The notes: generated by a model not told the origin, from the sequence alone. Positions 26,812 to 36,993 are shown, counted from the first letter of the stretch. The stretch is 64,000 nt of DNA from Methylotenera versatilis 301 (GCF_000093025.1 NC_014207.1:2294001-2358000), one strand, 5' to 3'. Numbers and translations: made by a program.

Positions 26812-27609
26812 TCACGTATCACACCAAGATTTTGGGTCAACTACTCCTTTTGCCATAAAAGCAGGCTTACAAAAAAGATATCCTTGAAAAAGATTAATAC
26901 CAAAGTCAACTAGCACATCTCTTTCAGCTGTGGTTTCAATTCCTTCGGCAATTACTAGTACATTCAATTCTTCACACATACGTGTCACAGCTTTAGTGAT
27001 AATGCGGCGAGACTTACTTGTATCAAGATCGCGAATTAAATCCATGTCGATCTTGATAATGTCAGGTTGAAAACTAGCTAATAGGTTTAAACCAGCGTAA
27101 CCTGCGCCAAAATCATCCAGTACAGTTTTAAACCCTAATTTCTTATATTCATTCACAATATTTATAAGATGTTTTGTATCTTTAATTATTTCTTGCTCTG
27201 TAAATTCAAAAATAATGTTATTTGCAGGAAAGTTGTATTTTTTTGCAGCTGCTAATGTAGTGCTTATACATAGTTCAGGCCTATATACGGCATTAGGCAT
27301 AAAATTAATTGATAACATTTCCTTAAGCTTCAATTCGGCTGCAGATTTAACAGCCTTGACTCGACATGCTTGATCAAAACGGTATGTGTTGTCGTTATTT
27401 ACTTTACTTAAAATAGTATGTGCGCCTTCGCCATTCGGACCTCTGATTAATGCCTCATGAGCAAATATAGCCTTAGTACTAACGTCCACAATAGGTTGAA
27501 ACGCATATTCAAAGTCAAAATCTAATTCGATAGTATTTTTACAGCCAACACATGAATGTGACACAGCTTTAGATTGTTTATGTATATGGTGCGTTGAGAG
27601 GTGGCTCAT
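26812..27609 (-). CDS. Stand-alone EAL-domain c-di-GMP phosphodiesterase (paralogue)
   Basis: This is a 265-residue EAL protein with a complete catalytic set: HEALIRG, LSINFMPN, FEFTEQE, VLDDFGAGYAGL, IIKIDMDL, IAEGIET and FQGYLFCKP. The N-terminus has SCVGCKNT, a Cys motif parallel to VGCKEC in the paralogue at 24795-25610. The two proteins align along their length and probably arose by local duplication around the BLUF gene. It is transcribed toward the BLUF gene on the same strand with a 400-base gap, so it is probably a separate transcript. Confidence 0.92.
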   Translation of the reverse strand: MSHLSTHHIHKQSKAVSHSCVGCKNTIELDFDFEYAFQPIVDVSTKAIFAHEALIRGPNGEGAHTILSKVNNDNTYRFDQACRVKAVKSAAELKLKEMLSINFMPNAVYRPELCISTTLAAAKKYNFPANNIIFEFTEQEIIKDTKHLINIVNEYKKLGFKTVLDDFGAGYAGLNLLASFQPDIIKIDMDLIRDLDTSKSRRIITKAVTRMCEELNVLVIAEGIETTAERDVLVDFGINLFQGYLFCKPAFMAKGVVDPKSWCDT

Positions 27610-27777
27610 TGTAAGACTCTAAGTATCGAGGTAAATAGGTTATAAAAATTCATATATTTAAGAAAAGTATATGACAAAATACAAGTCTTTTAAACGATAA
27701 TGAAAAGGAGTAATTCAGCTTAATTCCATGAAGACTAACCTAAAATTAACAGCCTAACCGGTTGGATTTTTTGGTAG

Positions 27778-30318
27778 TTAGTGTGTTGAGTCAATAAAAT
27801 TCTTATTTCTTTTCATAAAGTAGTTTTCAAATTCTTTAGGGGCTAAGGGTTTACTAAACCAATAGCCTTGACCATAATCACAACCCGCAGAAATCAATAA
27901 CTCAAGTTGCTCTTCAGTTTCAATTCCTTCAGCAATCACCTTTATTCCTAACTTATGTGCCATTTCTATCATAGTTTCACATAATGTTAAGTCTTCAGAT
28001 CCTGAAGATATATTGCTTATAAATGATCTATCAATCTTAATATAGTCAATATCGTATTTTTTTAAATACGTTAATGACGAATACCCTGTTCCAAAATCAT
28101 CAAGTGAAATTCCAATATTTGCTTCACTATATTTCATTAATAAATTCTTGATGGAGGCGTCTGCGTTTAAAACTAAGCCTTCTGTAATCTCAATCACTAT
28201 ACTTTCGCCTGGAAGATCTAACTCCCTTAAAAAATCAAACCATTCTTTAAAGCCCTGTCTTTTATGGGTAAACTGTACTGGTGATTTATTAATACTAATT
28301 TGAAAATTATGAGCCAAAATATTTCGCCAGCACTTAACTTGATTACAGGCTTCATAAAACACCCAGTCACCAATTTCTACAATTAAACCAGTAATCTCAG
28401 CAATTGGAATAAACTCGATAGGACTTATTGCACCGCGCTTTGGATGTTGCCATCTAATTAAAGCCTCTGCTTTATGAATAAATCCAGTCGATAACTCGAC
28501 AATTGGCTGATATACCAAGCTGAATTGCTTTTCTTCGATCGCAACACGTAACTCATTCGTAAGTTGTAATCGATTTTGGGCAGCTACTTGCATATCGGAT
28601 GTAAAGTAGCTATGACGATTACGTCCTTGAAGTTTTGCCTGATACATGGCTTGATCTGAATTTTTCAACATATCCTCAGATAAGTTAGTATCGTCAGGAT
28701 AAATTGTAAGACCTATGCTGACTGTCAAAAAGATCTTATTTTCTTCCAATTTGAATGGTTCGGATAATGCTTTTAATAGTTTTTGTGCGACTACTTCTGC
28801 GGTATTATTATCCTTTAAATTACTGATAATTATAGTAAATTCATCCCCACCTAATCTAGAAACTGTATCAATATCTCTTACGGAATTTATTAAACGTTGC
28901 GCAACTTGTTTCAGTAATTCATCACCTGCGCTATGACCAAGAGTGTCATTGACCTCTTTAAAATTATCTATATCTAATAAAGCTAAAGCAAATTTTTTAC
29001 CGTTTAGAACTGCGCTTTTAACTTCATGTTCCAGTCTGATGTTGAAATAACGACGATTAGGTAGCTGGGTGAGTGCGTCATAGTTTGCCTGAAATTCGAT
29101 TGTTTGCTCTGCTTTTTTGCGTTCTGTGATATCAGTAAACGTAACTAGGATTCCTATAACACAAGTATCTGTATCCTTTAATGGAACCTTGCTTGTTTGT
29201 AACCACCCAGACTCCCCGTTAACCTTTTTAAAAGGCACTTCATAATTGAGTTTTGAATTACCCGTTCTGATAACTGTATAGTCGTCTTGACTATATAGTT
29301 CATTATACTCAGTGAATAAATCTTCACTCTTTTTACCTACAATTTCATTAATATGACTTAAGCCTACATCTTTTAGAAATAATTTATTTGCTCCTAAAAA
29401 ACGTAATTCTCGATCTTTCCAAAAAACTCGCACTGGTACATTATCTATGACTGATTGCAACATGCTTTCAGAAACTAGAAGCTTTTCTTTGAATGCCTCC
29501 AAACTCTCAAATGGAGCGCGAACACTGCTAATGAAAACCACACGGTAAATTAACAAATAAGCACTAATTTTATATAGGTGGCCTAAAAGTTGAAAAATAT
29601 CTGTAAAGCTATGAAAATTAACAAAAGATAGCTCGCTAAGTATCGTGACGCATGAGGCTCCAAATAGACTATAAATATCATATCGAGGCATCTTTTCCTG
29701 CCTAGTGCTTTTGTAAAACAAAAATGCCGCGATTGATAGTAAGCCTGAAATTATATATTCTGAACCAATCTTGAAGGCTGTTAAACCACTACCTTCTACA
29801 AAAGTTCTTGGCCAAAGATCTTGATGATAAATACCTAGCCAAGCGGTCAAGAATGTTACTGAAAGACTTATTCCAATAAAAATATATGGTGAACTCTTTT
29901 TCTGAAAAGGTTGCCATGGATTCACTGCAACTGTGAGCAAGGTTATTGCTGCTATTAAACGCGCTACAAGCCAAAAGTTAATGGTTTTTTCTGGACCTGA
30001 TGGAGTAATGAAATCTGGCATTCCGGTAAATGAAAGAAGATGTAAAAAGTCTATCAATCCAACGCTTAGCAGACCACATGCTAAGATAATTAAATTACTA
30101 TCCCTTTCAACTTTGTAAGAGTTCCAAGTGACGCCAAACACAAACATGGCAACCATGATTGAAAACATCTCACAAGTAATATGTATCCATAATGGCATAA
30201 ATTTAATTTGCGACATTGATGGCGGTTGAGGCATTAACCATAAGATTATGAATAAAATAGCCATGCTTGCTATACTGGCATTTATCAGTTTTTCGCTGAC
30301 TTTAGATTGTTTAGCCAT
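27778..30318 (-). CDS. MASE3-PAS-GGDEF-EAL membrane protein
   Basis: In this 846-residue protein residues ~10-265 form a multi-helix membrane sensor of MASE3 type (GLLSVGLIDFLHLLSFTGMP, FWLVARLIAA). A PAS domain follows (~285-405, VPVRVFWKDRELRFLGANK). Next is a GGDEF domain (~405-565, RDIDTVSRLGGDEF with the RxxD inhibitory site), then an EAL domain (~585-830). EAL residues include KAEALIRWQHP, SINKSPVQF, IEITEG, LDDFGTGYSSL and VIAEGIET. Both output domains look catalytically competent, so the net direction cannot be predicted. Confidence 0.93.
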   Translation of the reverse strand: MAKQSKVSEKLINASIASMAILFIILWLMPQPPSMSQIKFMPLWIHITCEMFSIMVAMFVFGVTWNSYKVERDSNLIILACGLLSVGLIDFLHLLSFTGMPDFITPSGPEKTINFWLVARLIAAITLLTVAVNPWQPFQKKSSPYIFIGISLSVTFLTAWLGIYHQDLWPRTFVEGSGLTAFKIGSEYIISGLLSIAAFLFYKSTRQEKMPRYDIYSLFGASCVTILSELSFVNFHSFTDIFQLLGHLYKISAYLLIYRVVFISSVRAPFESLEAFKEKLLVSESMLQSVIDNVPVRVFWKDRELRFLGANKLFLKDVGLSHINEIVGKKSEDLFTEYNELYSQDDYTVIRTGNSKLNYEVPFKKVNGESGWLQTSKVPLKDTDTCVIGILVTFTDITERKKAEQTIEFQANYDALTQLPNRRYFNIRLEHEVKSAVLNGKKFALALLDIDNFKEVNDTLGHSAGDELLKQVAQRLINSVRDIDTVSRLGGDEFTIIISNLKDNNTAEVVAQKLLKALSEPFKLEENKIFLTVSIGLTIYPDDTNLSEDMLKNSDQAMYQAKLQGRNRHSYFTSDMQVAAQNRLQLTNELRVAIEEKQFSLVYQPIVELSTGFIHKAEALIRWQHPKRGAISPIEFIPIAEITGLIVEIGDWVFYEACNQVKCWRNILAHNFQISINKSPVQFTHKRQGFKEWFDFLRELDLPGESIVIEITEGLVLNADASIKNLLMKYSEANIGISLDDFGTGYSSLTYLKKYDIDYIKIDRSFISNISSGSEDLTLCETMIEMAHKLGIKVIAEGIETEEQLELLISAGCDYGQGYWFSKPLAPKEFENYFMKRNKNFIDSTH

Positions 30319-30355
30319 GTATTATCAATCTCAATACAAACATATTTTTTAGCCT

Positions 30356-33300
30356 CTAGTCTATCTGCGTAGCAGCAGACTTTAAGATTTGCATTTTAGT
30401 TCTAATCAAATAATCAAATTCATCAATCTGAACTGGTCTACTGAACAGATACCCTTGGTATTGCACACAGCCATTGTCCAACAAGAATTGCTTTTGTTCA
30501 TCAGTTTCTACACCCTCAGCAATGACGTCAATGCCCAAGCTATGTGCCATAGTAATGATAGTGCGCACAATCGCTGCATCACTTTTATCAGTGGCAATAT
30601 CACGTACAAAGGACTGGTCTATCTTCAATTGAGACAATGGGAGCATTTTGAGATATTGTAATGAAGAGTAGCCTGTACCAAAGTCATCTAATGAGAAAAT
30701 AACTCCTATTTTGCTAAGCGCATTCATTTTGGTAATAATGTCATTGATGTTATACACCAACATACTTTCTGTCAGCTCCAGTTTAAGATACGTAGGATTA
30801 ACATCATACTTTTGTAAGGTTGCCTTTACTTGATCGACAAAGTCCACTTGAAAGAACTGCTTGGCACTCACATTGACAGCGAGCAGCAGGTTTTGAGTAA
30901 GTGGGATCTGTTGCCATGTTTTAAGTTGGGCGCAGGCCGTGTCAAGTACCCATTGCCCTATCTGTAAAATCAGCCCGGTTTCTTCGGCTAAGGTAATGAA
31001 GTTATATGGAGGGATCATGCCGCGCTCTGGGTGTTGCCAACGGATTAAGGCTTCTGCTCCAAATGCTTGTCCAGTGCTAGAAACTTGAATTTGATAATGC
31101 AATTGGAATTGTTGTTCTTGAATGGCTTTACGCAGTTCGTTTTCAAGATCAACACGTGCAGCAATAGCTTCTTGCATTTTTGGGTCGAAGAAACATAGCG
31201 TATTCCGACCTTCGTTCTTAGATTGATACATAGCAATATCAGCTTGCTTTAACAGTTCGTCTATCTCCAGCTCATGACCAACGAACAATGTAGCTCCTAT
31301 ACTGGCAGTGTTATGGTAGATATTTGTTTTAAGTTGATAAGGCTGATTGAGTGTAATAATCATTTTTTCAGCGATATCTTTAGTTTGAGCTGCTGCTTCA
31401 AAGGCATGTTCGCTTAAGTCAGCTAGCAGCACAACAAACTCATCTCCACCGAAACGAGCTACAGTATCACCTTCACGAATGCAGCTCGTTAATCTACTGG
31501 CTACTGCTTGCAAGAGTGTATCTCCAACATCATGTCCGAGCGTGTCATTCAGTTTTTTAAAGTGGTCCAAGTCCAGAAACAATAATGCGCCTCGGCGACT
31601 ACTTCGGGCACTGCTAGCTAAAGCCTGTTTAAGTCTATCTAAGAGCAAGCGTCGATTGGCTAAATTAGTGAGCGTGTCATAGAGTGCTAAAATGTTATTT
31701 TTTTCTTCAGCGGCCTTGCGTTGAGTGATATCAGTCCGAATAGAGATGTAACTTTTTGGCTTGCCGTCATCTGCCATAAAAGGAGTAATTGTTGTGTCTA
31801 CCCAGTACAAGTGACCATCTTTAGTGCGATTGCAGATTTCATCATGCCAAGGTTTACCAGTTGCTAATGTCAGGTACATTTCTTTGAAGAACCCTTTTGG
31901 ATGATAGCCAGAACTCAATATATGGTGATCTTGGCCCAATAACTCTTCTTCAGTATAACCACTGATTTTACAGAACTTAGAATTAGCATAGGTAATGATA
32001 CCCTGTACATCTGTCACAGATACGATGGCATGTTCATCGACTGCAGACTTCTGGTATTTAAGTTCGGCTAAAGATTGTTTGGCAGATAGTTCGCTTATAC
32101 TAAGTGCAAGCTCAGCTTGTTTGCGCTCAGTAATGTCTCTAAGCACTGCAAAATTAAACTCTTTACCGTTAAGATTGATATAGTTTGCACTGACCTCGAC
32201 AGGGAATATACGACCGTTTTTTGTACGGTGTCGGGTTTCAAGTGATATTGATCCGCGCCGACTGAGGTCTTCAAAGTGGGGGGTCCATATGCCTGGCTGG
32301 TAATCAGGGTCTAAGTCAAAAATTCTCATCTGCAACATCTCTTTTAGGGAGTATTCGCGCTCCATGCATGCAGCAAGATTCACGTAGAGGATATGACCCT
32401 CTCGGTTAATCCAAAATATGCTGTCATGAGCATTGTCAACGCTGAACCTCATCATCTCTAAGGATTCTTCAGCCTGCTTACGTTCACGATGGCGTAAGTA
32501 AAGTATATATCCCAATATACAGATAAATATCAAAACAATAGGCATGAGGTATTTCAGTAAATCAACCACCCCAATTTCTTTCAACTCATATACACCAAAC
32601 CATTTGTCATATAAGTTGTTATAGACTCCATTGGCTTTGGTAACCGCCAGACCTTCATCAATTTTACCTAATAGTTCTGATTGACCTGTATGAACTGCAA
32701 ATGCAAATCTTTGCGTGAATCCAGCCTTAGCTTTTAACGCTTTAATATTATCCAGCTTAAGTGAATGCAAAGTCTGTAGACCAACGACTTTGTTGATCAA
32801 CATAGCATCGTGGCTACCAGAGGCTAACATTTGCATACCTTCTGCCGCAGCCTCTACAAACACTAACTGATTATTCCATCCTCTTGACGTAGCATAGTTA
32901 GCCTCGACATCGTCTTTCATCATAATGATGGATTTGCCTTTAAGGTCAACCTCGGAGTTGATATTTGATTCGTTATTACGAACAAAGATACCTCCATTAA
33001 AAACAGAATGTGGTACAGAAAAGTCCGCATATACGTGGGCCTCATCGGTGACGTTGAGGTTTATCAGGACATCAATCTTTCCTGATTTAAATTCATCAAG
33101 TAACTGGTGGAAAGGTAAAACACGAATGTGGTAATTTAAACCGGCTTCTGATGCAACTGCTTTCCACAACTCAACGGTAAAGCCACCAGCAGACTCATCA
33201 CTCATGCCTGTAGCAAAAGGCGGGAAGTCCTGCTCGCTTCCAACGATGAGGGTTGCTTTTTGTAATTGATTTACTGGAAGAGGTTTTTGTACTTTAAAAC

Positions 33301-33466
33301 TGGTTGGGAGATTTTGTATGAGCGCATATGCGATGCTATTTACAAATAATGAGAGAATTAATGCCATTAGGAAACGTAGCATTTTTTTGCACATCTGTGC
33401 TTTAGCTGGCCGGCACAATTTTTCAGCAATTCGAGCATCTAATTCTTGAGTATTTATAGTGCTCAT
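30356..33466 (-). CDS. Periplasmic solute-binding-PAS-PAS-GGDEF-EAL receptor
   Basis: This 1036-residue transmembrane receptor has an N-terminal hydrophobic segment (~30-50). A family-3 solute-binding domain (~70-300, FPPFATGMSDESAGGFTVEL) resembles amino acid binding proteins. A second membrane helix (~305-327, MPIVLIFICILGYILYL) precedes two PAS domains (~340-585). GGDEF (~595-750, REGDTVARFGGDEF) and EAL (~770-1025, GAEALIRWQHP, LDDFGTGYSSL, IAEGVET) follow. It probably couples sensing of an extracellular ligand to c-di-GMP turnover. Both catalytic domains retain key residues. The ligand is unknown. Confidence 0.93.
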   Translation of the reverse strand: MSTINTQELDARIAEKLCRPAKAQMCKKMLRFLMALILSLFVNSIAYALIQNLPTSFKVQKPLPVNQLQKATLIVGSEQDFPPFATGMSDESAGGFTVELWKAVASEAGLNYHIRVLPFHQLLDEFKSGKIDVLINLNVTDEAHVYADFSVPHSVFNGGIFVRNNESNINSEVDLKGKSIIMMKDDVEANYATSRGWNNQLVFVEAAAEGMQMLASGSHDAMLINKVVGLQTLHSLKLDNIKALKAKAGFTQRFAFAVHTGQSELLGKIDEGLAVTKANGVYNNLYDKWFGVYELKEIGVVDLLKYLMPIVLIFICILGYILYLRHRERKQAEESLEMMRFSVDNAHDSIFWINREGHILYVNLAACMEREYSLKEMLQMRIFDLDPDYQPGIWTPHFEDLSRRGSISLETRHRTKNGRIFPVEVSANYINLNGKEFNFAVLRDITERKQAELALSISELSAKQSLAELKYQKSAVDEHAIVSVTDVQGIITYANSKFCKISGYTEEELLGQDHHILSSGYHPKGFFKEMYLTLATGKPWHDEICNRTKDGHLYWVDTTITPFMADDGKPKSYISIRTDITQRKAAEEKNNILALYDTLTNLANRRLLLDRLKQALASSARSSRRGALLFLDLDHFKKLNDTLGHDVGDTLLQAVASRLTSCIREGDTVARFGGDEFVVLLADLSEHAFEAAAQTKDIAEKMIITLNQPYQLKTNIYHNTASIGATLFVGHELEIDELLKQADIAMYQSKNEGRNTLCFFDPKMQEAIAARVDLENELRKAIQEQQFQLHYQIQVSSTGQAFGAEALIRWQHPERGMIPPYNFITLAEETGLILQIGQWVLDTACAQLKTWQQIPLTQNLLLAVNVSAKQFFQVDFVDQVKATLQKYDVNPTYLKLELTESMLVYNINDIITKMNALSKIGVIFSLDDFGTGYSSLQYLKMLPLSQLKIDQSFVRDIATDKSDAAIVRTIITMAHSLGIDVIAEGVETDEQKQFLLDNGCVQYQGYLFSRPVQIDEFDYLIRTKMQILKSAATQID

Positions 33467-33672
33467 TTATGAATCATTTCAGATTGTCTAAATTCTTTAA
33501 TAATTAAATGCACTATTGATAATAATTATATCGTAGTGTCCTTACCAAGAAAATAATCAATAAGTAATCAGTGGTTTTATGCGTCAATTCATCAATTTAG
33601 AAGAACTATATGTATTAAGGTTTTTATGCTCAGCTTTTATATCATTTAAAGGTTCTAGTTATCTATTCTAAA

Positions 33673-35130
33673 CTAAGCTAGTAAAGCTCGATTTCTTCCC
33701 TGCTCTTTAGCCTGATATAACGCATCATCAGCCATTTTAACTAAAACATCAGACTTCTGTGAGCCCTGTGGCGTAATGGATGCCACACCTACACTGACTG
33801 TCACATAGCCAAAAGTAGATAATTCGTGAGGTAATGCAAGGCTATGAAGTGCCTCACAGATTTTCCGTGAAATCTCAAGAGCTTGATCACCGCTAATTGC
33901 CGGTGCTATAAATACAAACTCTTCACCACCGTAACGTGCAACCAGATCACCAGTACGACATAAATTAGAAGCAAGAATATTGCTAACTCTTCGCAAACAT
34001 TCATCACCTGCTTGATGTCCATAGTGGTCGTTATATCGCTTGAACCAGTCAATATCTAGCATCGCAAGAGCTAGAGGTTGGTTTGCCCTTTTTGCTCGCA
34101 TCCATTCGATTTCTAACACATCATCAAAGCTGCGGCGATTGGCAATACCAGTTAGTCCATCAGTTTTGCTTAGCCCCTCTAGCTTGTGATTAAGTAATTG
34201 CAACTCATCAGTTCGTTTAGAAACACGATCCTCAAGCTCACGTTCATTATCGCGAATACGAGATAGTAGTGTAGCGAAACCCATACTTGCGATACTGAGT
34301 ATTGCTATAAATTCTTGGGCGTGCAAAATGGTCAAAGATATTGATAAATTACCGAAAGGATTTCGCCCTGCAGTAATTACTAATGCCAAAGCAAAAGAGA
34401 CAATAAACACTGCAATAGCAGTACATTTTAAATCTGTACGAGCGGCTAAGTACAGCATAGAGGGAAGCAAAAGTGTCGGGGTAATTACTACCCCTAAAAA
34501 GAGACCATTTTCGCCAAACGTTAGCATTAATAGCAAAGCAGTACTAATCACAGCAACTATTAAGTCAATCCGAATCAAGGGCTTAATTGGCTGGGATTTG
34601 TAATAAAGAAGGGATAATAATAAAGGTATTCCAATTATCAAACCTAAAGCATCACCGAACCACCAAACTTGAACTATGGATAAATACCCTCCAGTATCGA
34701 CTCCAAAAAATTTGATAATTGCGGCACCAATAAGAGCTCCAATTAGCGACGCAATAAACGGTCCTGCCACAATAAATTTGATGACATCTTCTAGCTTATA
34801 TAGCGAAGGAGACATGCTGACTTTACGCATAATAAGGTAGGCTAATGTTACTTCGATAGTGTTAGTAACACCCAACATTAGCCCTTCATACCAAGGAAAT
34901 GTAGGCACATCAGCAGCAATTTCAGCTGCTATCGCAAAAAGTATGAAAACCCAGTAACGCTGACCACGATAATAGAGTAATGCTGTTAAAGTAAAAGCAT
35001 TAGCTAACCAAATAATCACGGTGCCTTCAGGTGTCATCGCTAAACCTAAACAGAGCTTAACACTGATGAAATAGGCGAGTGGTAAGAATAGGTAACTATA
35101 GAAGCTGGGAGTTGGTATGGACTGTTTCAT
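33673..35130 (-). CDS. MASE1-GGDEF diguanylate cyclase
   Basis: This 485-residue membrane protein has about eight N-terminal helices of MASE1 type (LAMTPEGTVIIWLANAFTLT, GPFIASLIGALIGA). A short coiled region (RIRDNERELEDRVSKRTDEL) leads to a C-terminal GGDEF domain (~320-485) with RTGDLVARYGGEEF. The RxxD inhibitory site is present and the active site is intact. It is the last gene of the c-di-GMP cluster. Confidence 0.93.
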   Translation of the reverse strand: MKQSIPTPSFYSYLFLPLAYFISVKLCLGLAMTPEGTVIIWLANAFTLTALLYYRGQRYWVFILFAIAAEIAADVPTFPWYEGLMLGVTNTIEVTLAYLIMRKVSMSPSLYKLEDVIKFIVAGPFIASLIGALIGAAIIKFFGVDTGGYLSIVQVWWFGDALGLIIGIPLLLSLLYYKSQPIKPLIRIDLIVAVISTALLLMLTFGENGLFLGVVITPTLLLPSMLYLAARTDLKCTAIAVFIVSFALALVITAGRNPFGNLSISLTILHAQEFIAILSIASMGFATLLSRIRDNERELEDRVSKRTDELQLLNHKLEGLSKTDGLTGIANRRSFDDVLEIEWMRAKRANQPLALAMLDIDWFKRYNDHYGHQAGDECLRRVSNILASNLCRTGDLVARYGGEEFVFIAPAISGDQALEISRKICEALHSLALPHELSTFGYVTVSVGVASITPQGSQKSDVLVKMADDALYQAKEQGRNRALLA

Positions 35131-35988
35131 ACATTACTTAATCGCTAGAATTCTAGTGTAATTCTGTAGTTTTAATTTGACTAGTCAATTTAGGGTTCCA
35201 AAGCTGGCAATTCAGTCTATGGAGCCCTAGAAGAAATCGTATTCCATTATCAAATCGGCTCCTTAATGAAGATAATATTTTTTTCATACTTAGTCTACGA
35301 ATTAATAAAGAATTTAATTTATAACAACCGGGGAGAAATCTACAAATATCTATCAAACTCAAGTAAATATTGTAATCATTTTTGAAAATATTCATTTGTT
35401 AATAAGAAGCATCTTATTAAGCCAATTTTATGAATATGCTAAAGTCGAAGAAATGATCTTCACTGTTGCATTTATGAAGTATTCTTAGCTCTCACCCTGG
35501 ATTCGAAAAACTAGATTTATTAGAGTAAGACTAACACATCCTGAAAAGAATACATTAATGGACAAGCTAATTAGGCTGCATGCTCTGGGGCAAGTAATAT
35601 TTTTAGACAAAAAAGTAACTTCAAAAGCCACTTCTTCCAAATAACTTCTAGGAATATCCGCCTCCCCTGATAGTAATTAACTATAACTTTTTTCTAAAAG
35701 TATTAAATTAAACAAATGTCTGTAAAGGGCCCAGACCTGTCGGTGACTTCTTATTTTACTTGCCACAAAGCTGCTGTTCATAACTTATGCATAGACTTTA
35801 ATTAGCACTTTGTTGGTGTTCGCATGATATGCAGTCTTTTGAATGGGTAACTACTAATAAGGCATTGATACAAAATTTCAACATTTAGTATCAATATTTG
35901 TCGAATATACCTATCAAAAAAAATCATATTTAGTAACCAACTTTAATGCCACAAAACATATTTCACTATAAATTGAACCATTTAGCCT
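35131..35988. other. Long non-coding interval upstream of rpoH
   Basis: This is about 860 bases of AT-rich DNA between the divergent MASE1-GGDEF gene and rpoH. Short frames exist, for example an 80-codon frame on the minus strand and a 28-codon frame near 35557, but none has a convincing ribosome-binding site or protein-like composition. Apart from promoters presumed at each end I see no defined element. Confidence 0.4.
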
Positions 35989-36015
35989 CTAGCACTCTAA
36001 TAGCAAGAGTGCTAA
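35989..36015 (+). promoter_or_regulatory. CIRCE operator (HrcA site) upstream of rpoH
   Basis: CTAGCACTC - nine bases - GAGTGCTAA matches the CIRCE consensus TTAGCACTC-N9-GAGTGCTAA in all but the first base. It lies 30 bases before the rpoH start. A TAATAG box lies within the spacer and a TTGAAC box at about 35973 could form a weak promoter under the operator. HrcA binding here would couple the heat-shock sigma factor to HrcA repression. Confidence 0.88.
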
Positions 36016-36044
36016 TATATTAGCTATTGGAGGAAATAAGTTCA

Positions 36045-36902
36045 ATGAGTAACGCATTAACATTACCAGTATTAACAGCATCTGACAGTCTAGAGCATTA
36101 TTCTAGGGTGATTAAGGCATATCCTGTTCTGTCCGCAGAAGAGGAGTATTCACTTGCCGTAAAGTTTAGAGCTGACAATGATTTAGAAGCTGCGCGCCAG
36201 TTAATTGTCTCGCATTTGCGCTTAGTCGCCAGCATCGCGCGTGGCTACAACGGTTACGGCCTACCACAATCAGATTTAATTCAAGAAGGTAATATCGGCC
36301 TGATGAAGGCAGTAAAACGCTTTGACCCAGAGCGCGGTGTACGCTTGGTGTCTTTTGCGATGCACTGGATTAAAGCTGAAATGCACGAATATATTGTGCG
36401 CAATTGGCGTATGGTAAAAATTGCGACAACCAAAGCACAACGTAAACTATTCTTTAATTTACGCAGCATGAAAACTGGCTTAAATAGCTTGCAGCCTGCT
36501 GAAGTCGCGCACATCGCTAAAGAGTTGAATGTCAAACCTGAAGAAGTGTTGGAAATGGAAGCACGCTTAAATGGTCATGAGATTTCGCTTGAAGCAAATA
36601 TTGACGATGATAGCGATGAGCAGTACAGCCCGATTGCATATTTGCCAGATGAAGGTTTAGAGCCGCTAGAAGCTTTGGAATCTAAGCAAATTGAAATAGC
36701 TGAAACGACAGGTTTAGCTAACGCGCTTCAGAACCTGGATGACAGAAGCCGTCGTGTTGTTGAAGCGCGCTGGTTACAAGATCAAGGCGGCAAAACATTA
36801 CATGAGTTAGCAGATGAATTCGGTGTTTCAGCTGAGCGCATTCGCCAAATTGAGCAAAAGGCTATGCAGAAAATGAAGAGCTTAATGTTAGCTAGTCGTT
36901 AA
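36045..36902 (+). CDS. rpoH: RNA polymerase heat-shock sigma factor RpoH (sigma-32)
   Basis: This 285-residue group 3 sigma factor has region 2 (ARQLIVSHLRLVASIARGYN, GLPQSDLIQEGNIGLMKAVK, FDPERGVRLVSFAMHWIKAE). The RpoH box region follows (RKLFFNLRSMKTGL), and region 4 has a helix-turn-helix (TLHELADEFGVSAERIRQIE). It directs transcription of chaperone and protease genes, including probably the hsp20 and degP genes of this window. The start is ATG 36045 with GGAGGA upstream; the TTG at 36027 is in frame but inside the leader. A terminator follows at once. Confidence 0.96.
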   Translation: MSNALTLPVLTASDSLEHYSRVIKAYPVLSAEEEYSLAVKFRADNDLEAARQLIVSHLRLVASIARGYNGYGLPQSDLIQEGNIGLMKAVKRFDPERGVRLVSFAMHWIKAEMHEYIVRNWRMVKIATTKAQRKLFFNLRSMKTGLNSLQPAEVAHIAKELNVKPEEVLEMEARLNGHEISLEANIDDDSDEQYSPIAYLPDEGLEPLEALESKQIEIAETTGLANALQNLDDRSRRVVEARWLQDQGGKTLHELADEFGVSAERIRQIEQKAMQKMKSLMLASR

Positions 36903-36928
36903 TTTTAGTTTTTAGTAAGAGTTAAATA

Positions 36929-36957
36929 AAAAAAGGCTGCAATGCAGCCTTTTTTTA
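36929..36957. terminator. Bidirectional terminator between rpoH and the GTPase gene
   Basis: GGCTGC-AAT-GCAGCC is flanked by A and T runs on opposite sides and lies between convergent genes. Confidence 0.88.
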
Positions 36958-36993
36958 TTTAACTCTTATTTATATCAACGAGAATTTACTAAA

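Noticed and set aside
35153-35395. 80-codon minus-strand ORF upstream of rpoH
   Set aside because: No ribosome-binding site, no recognisable domain, and an Ile/Leu/Asn-rich composition expected from AT-rich non-coding DNA.
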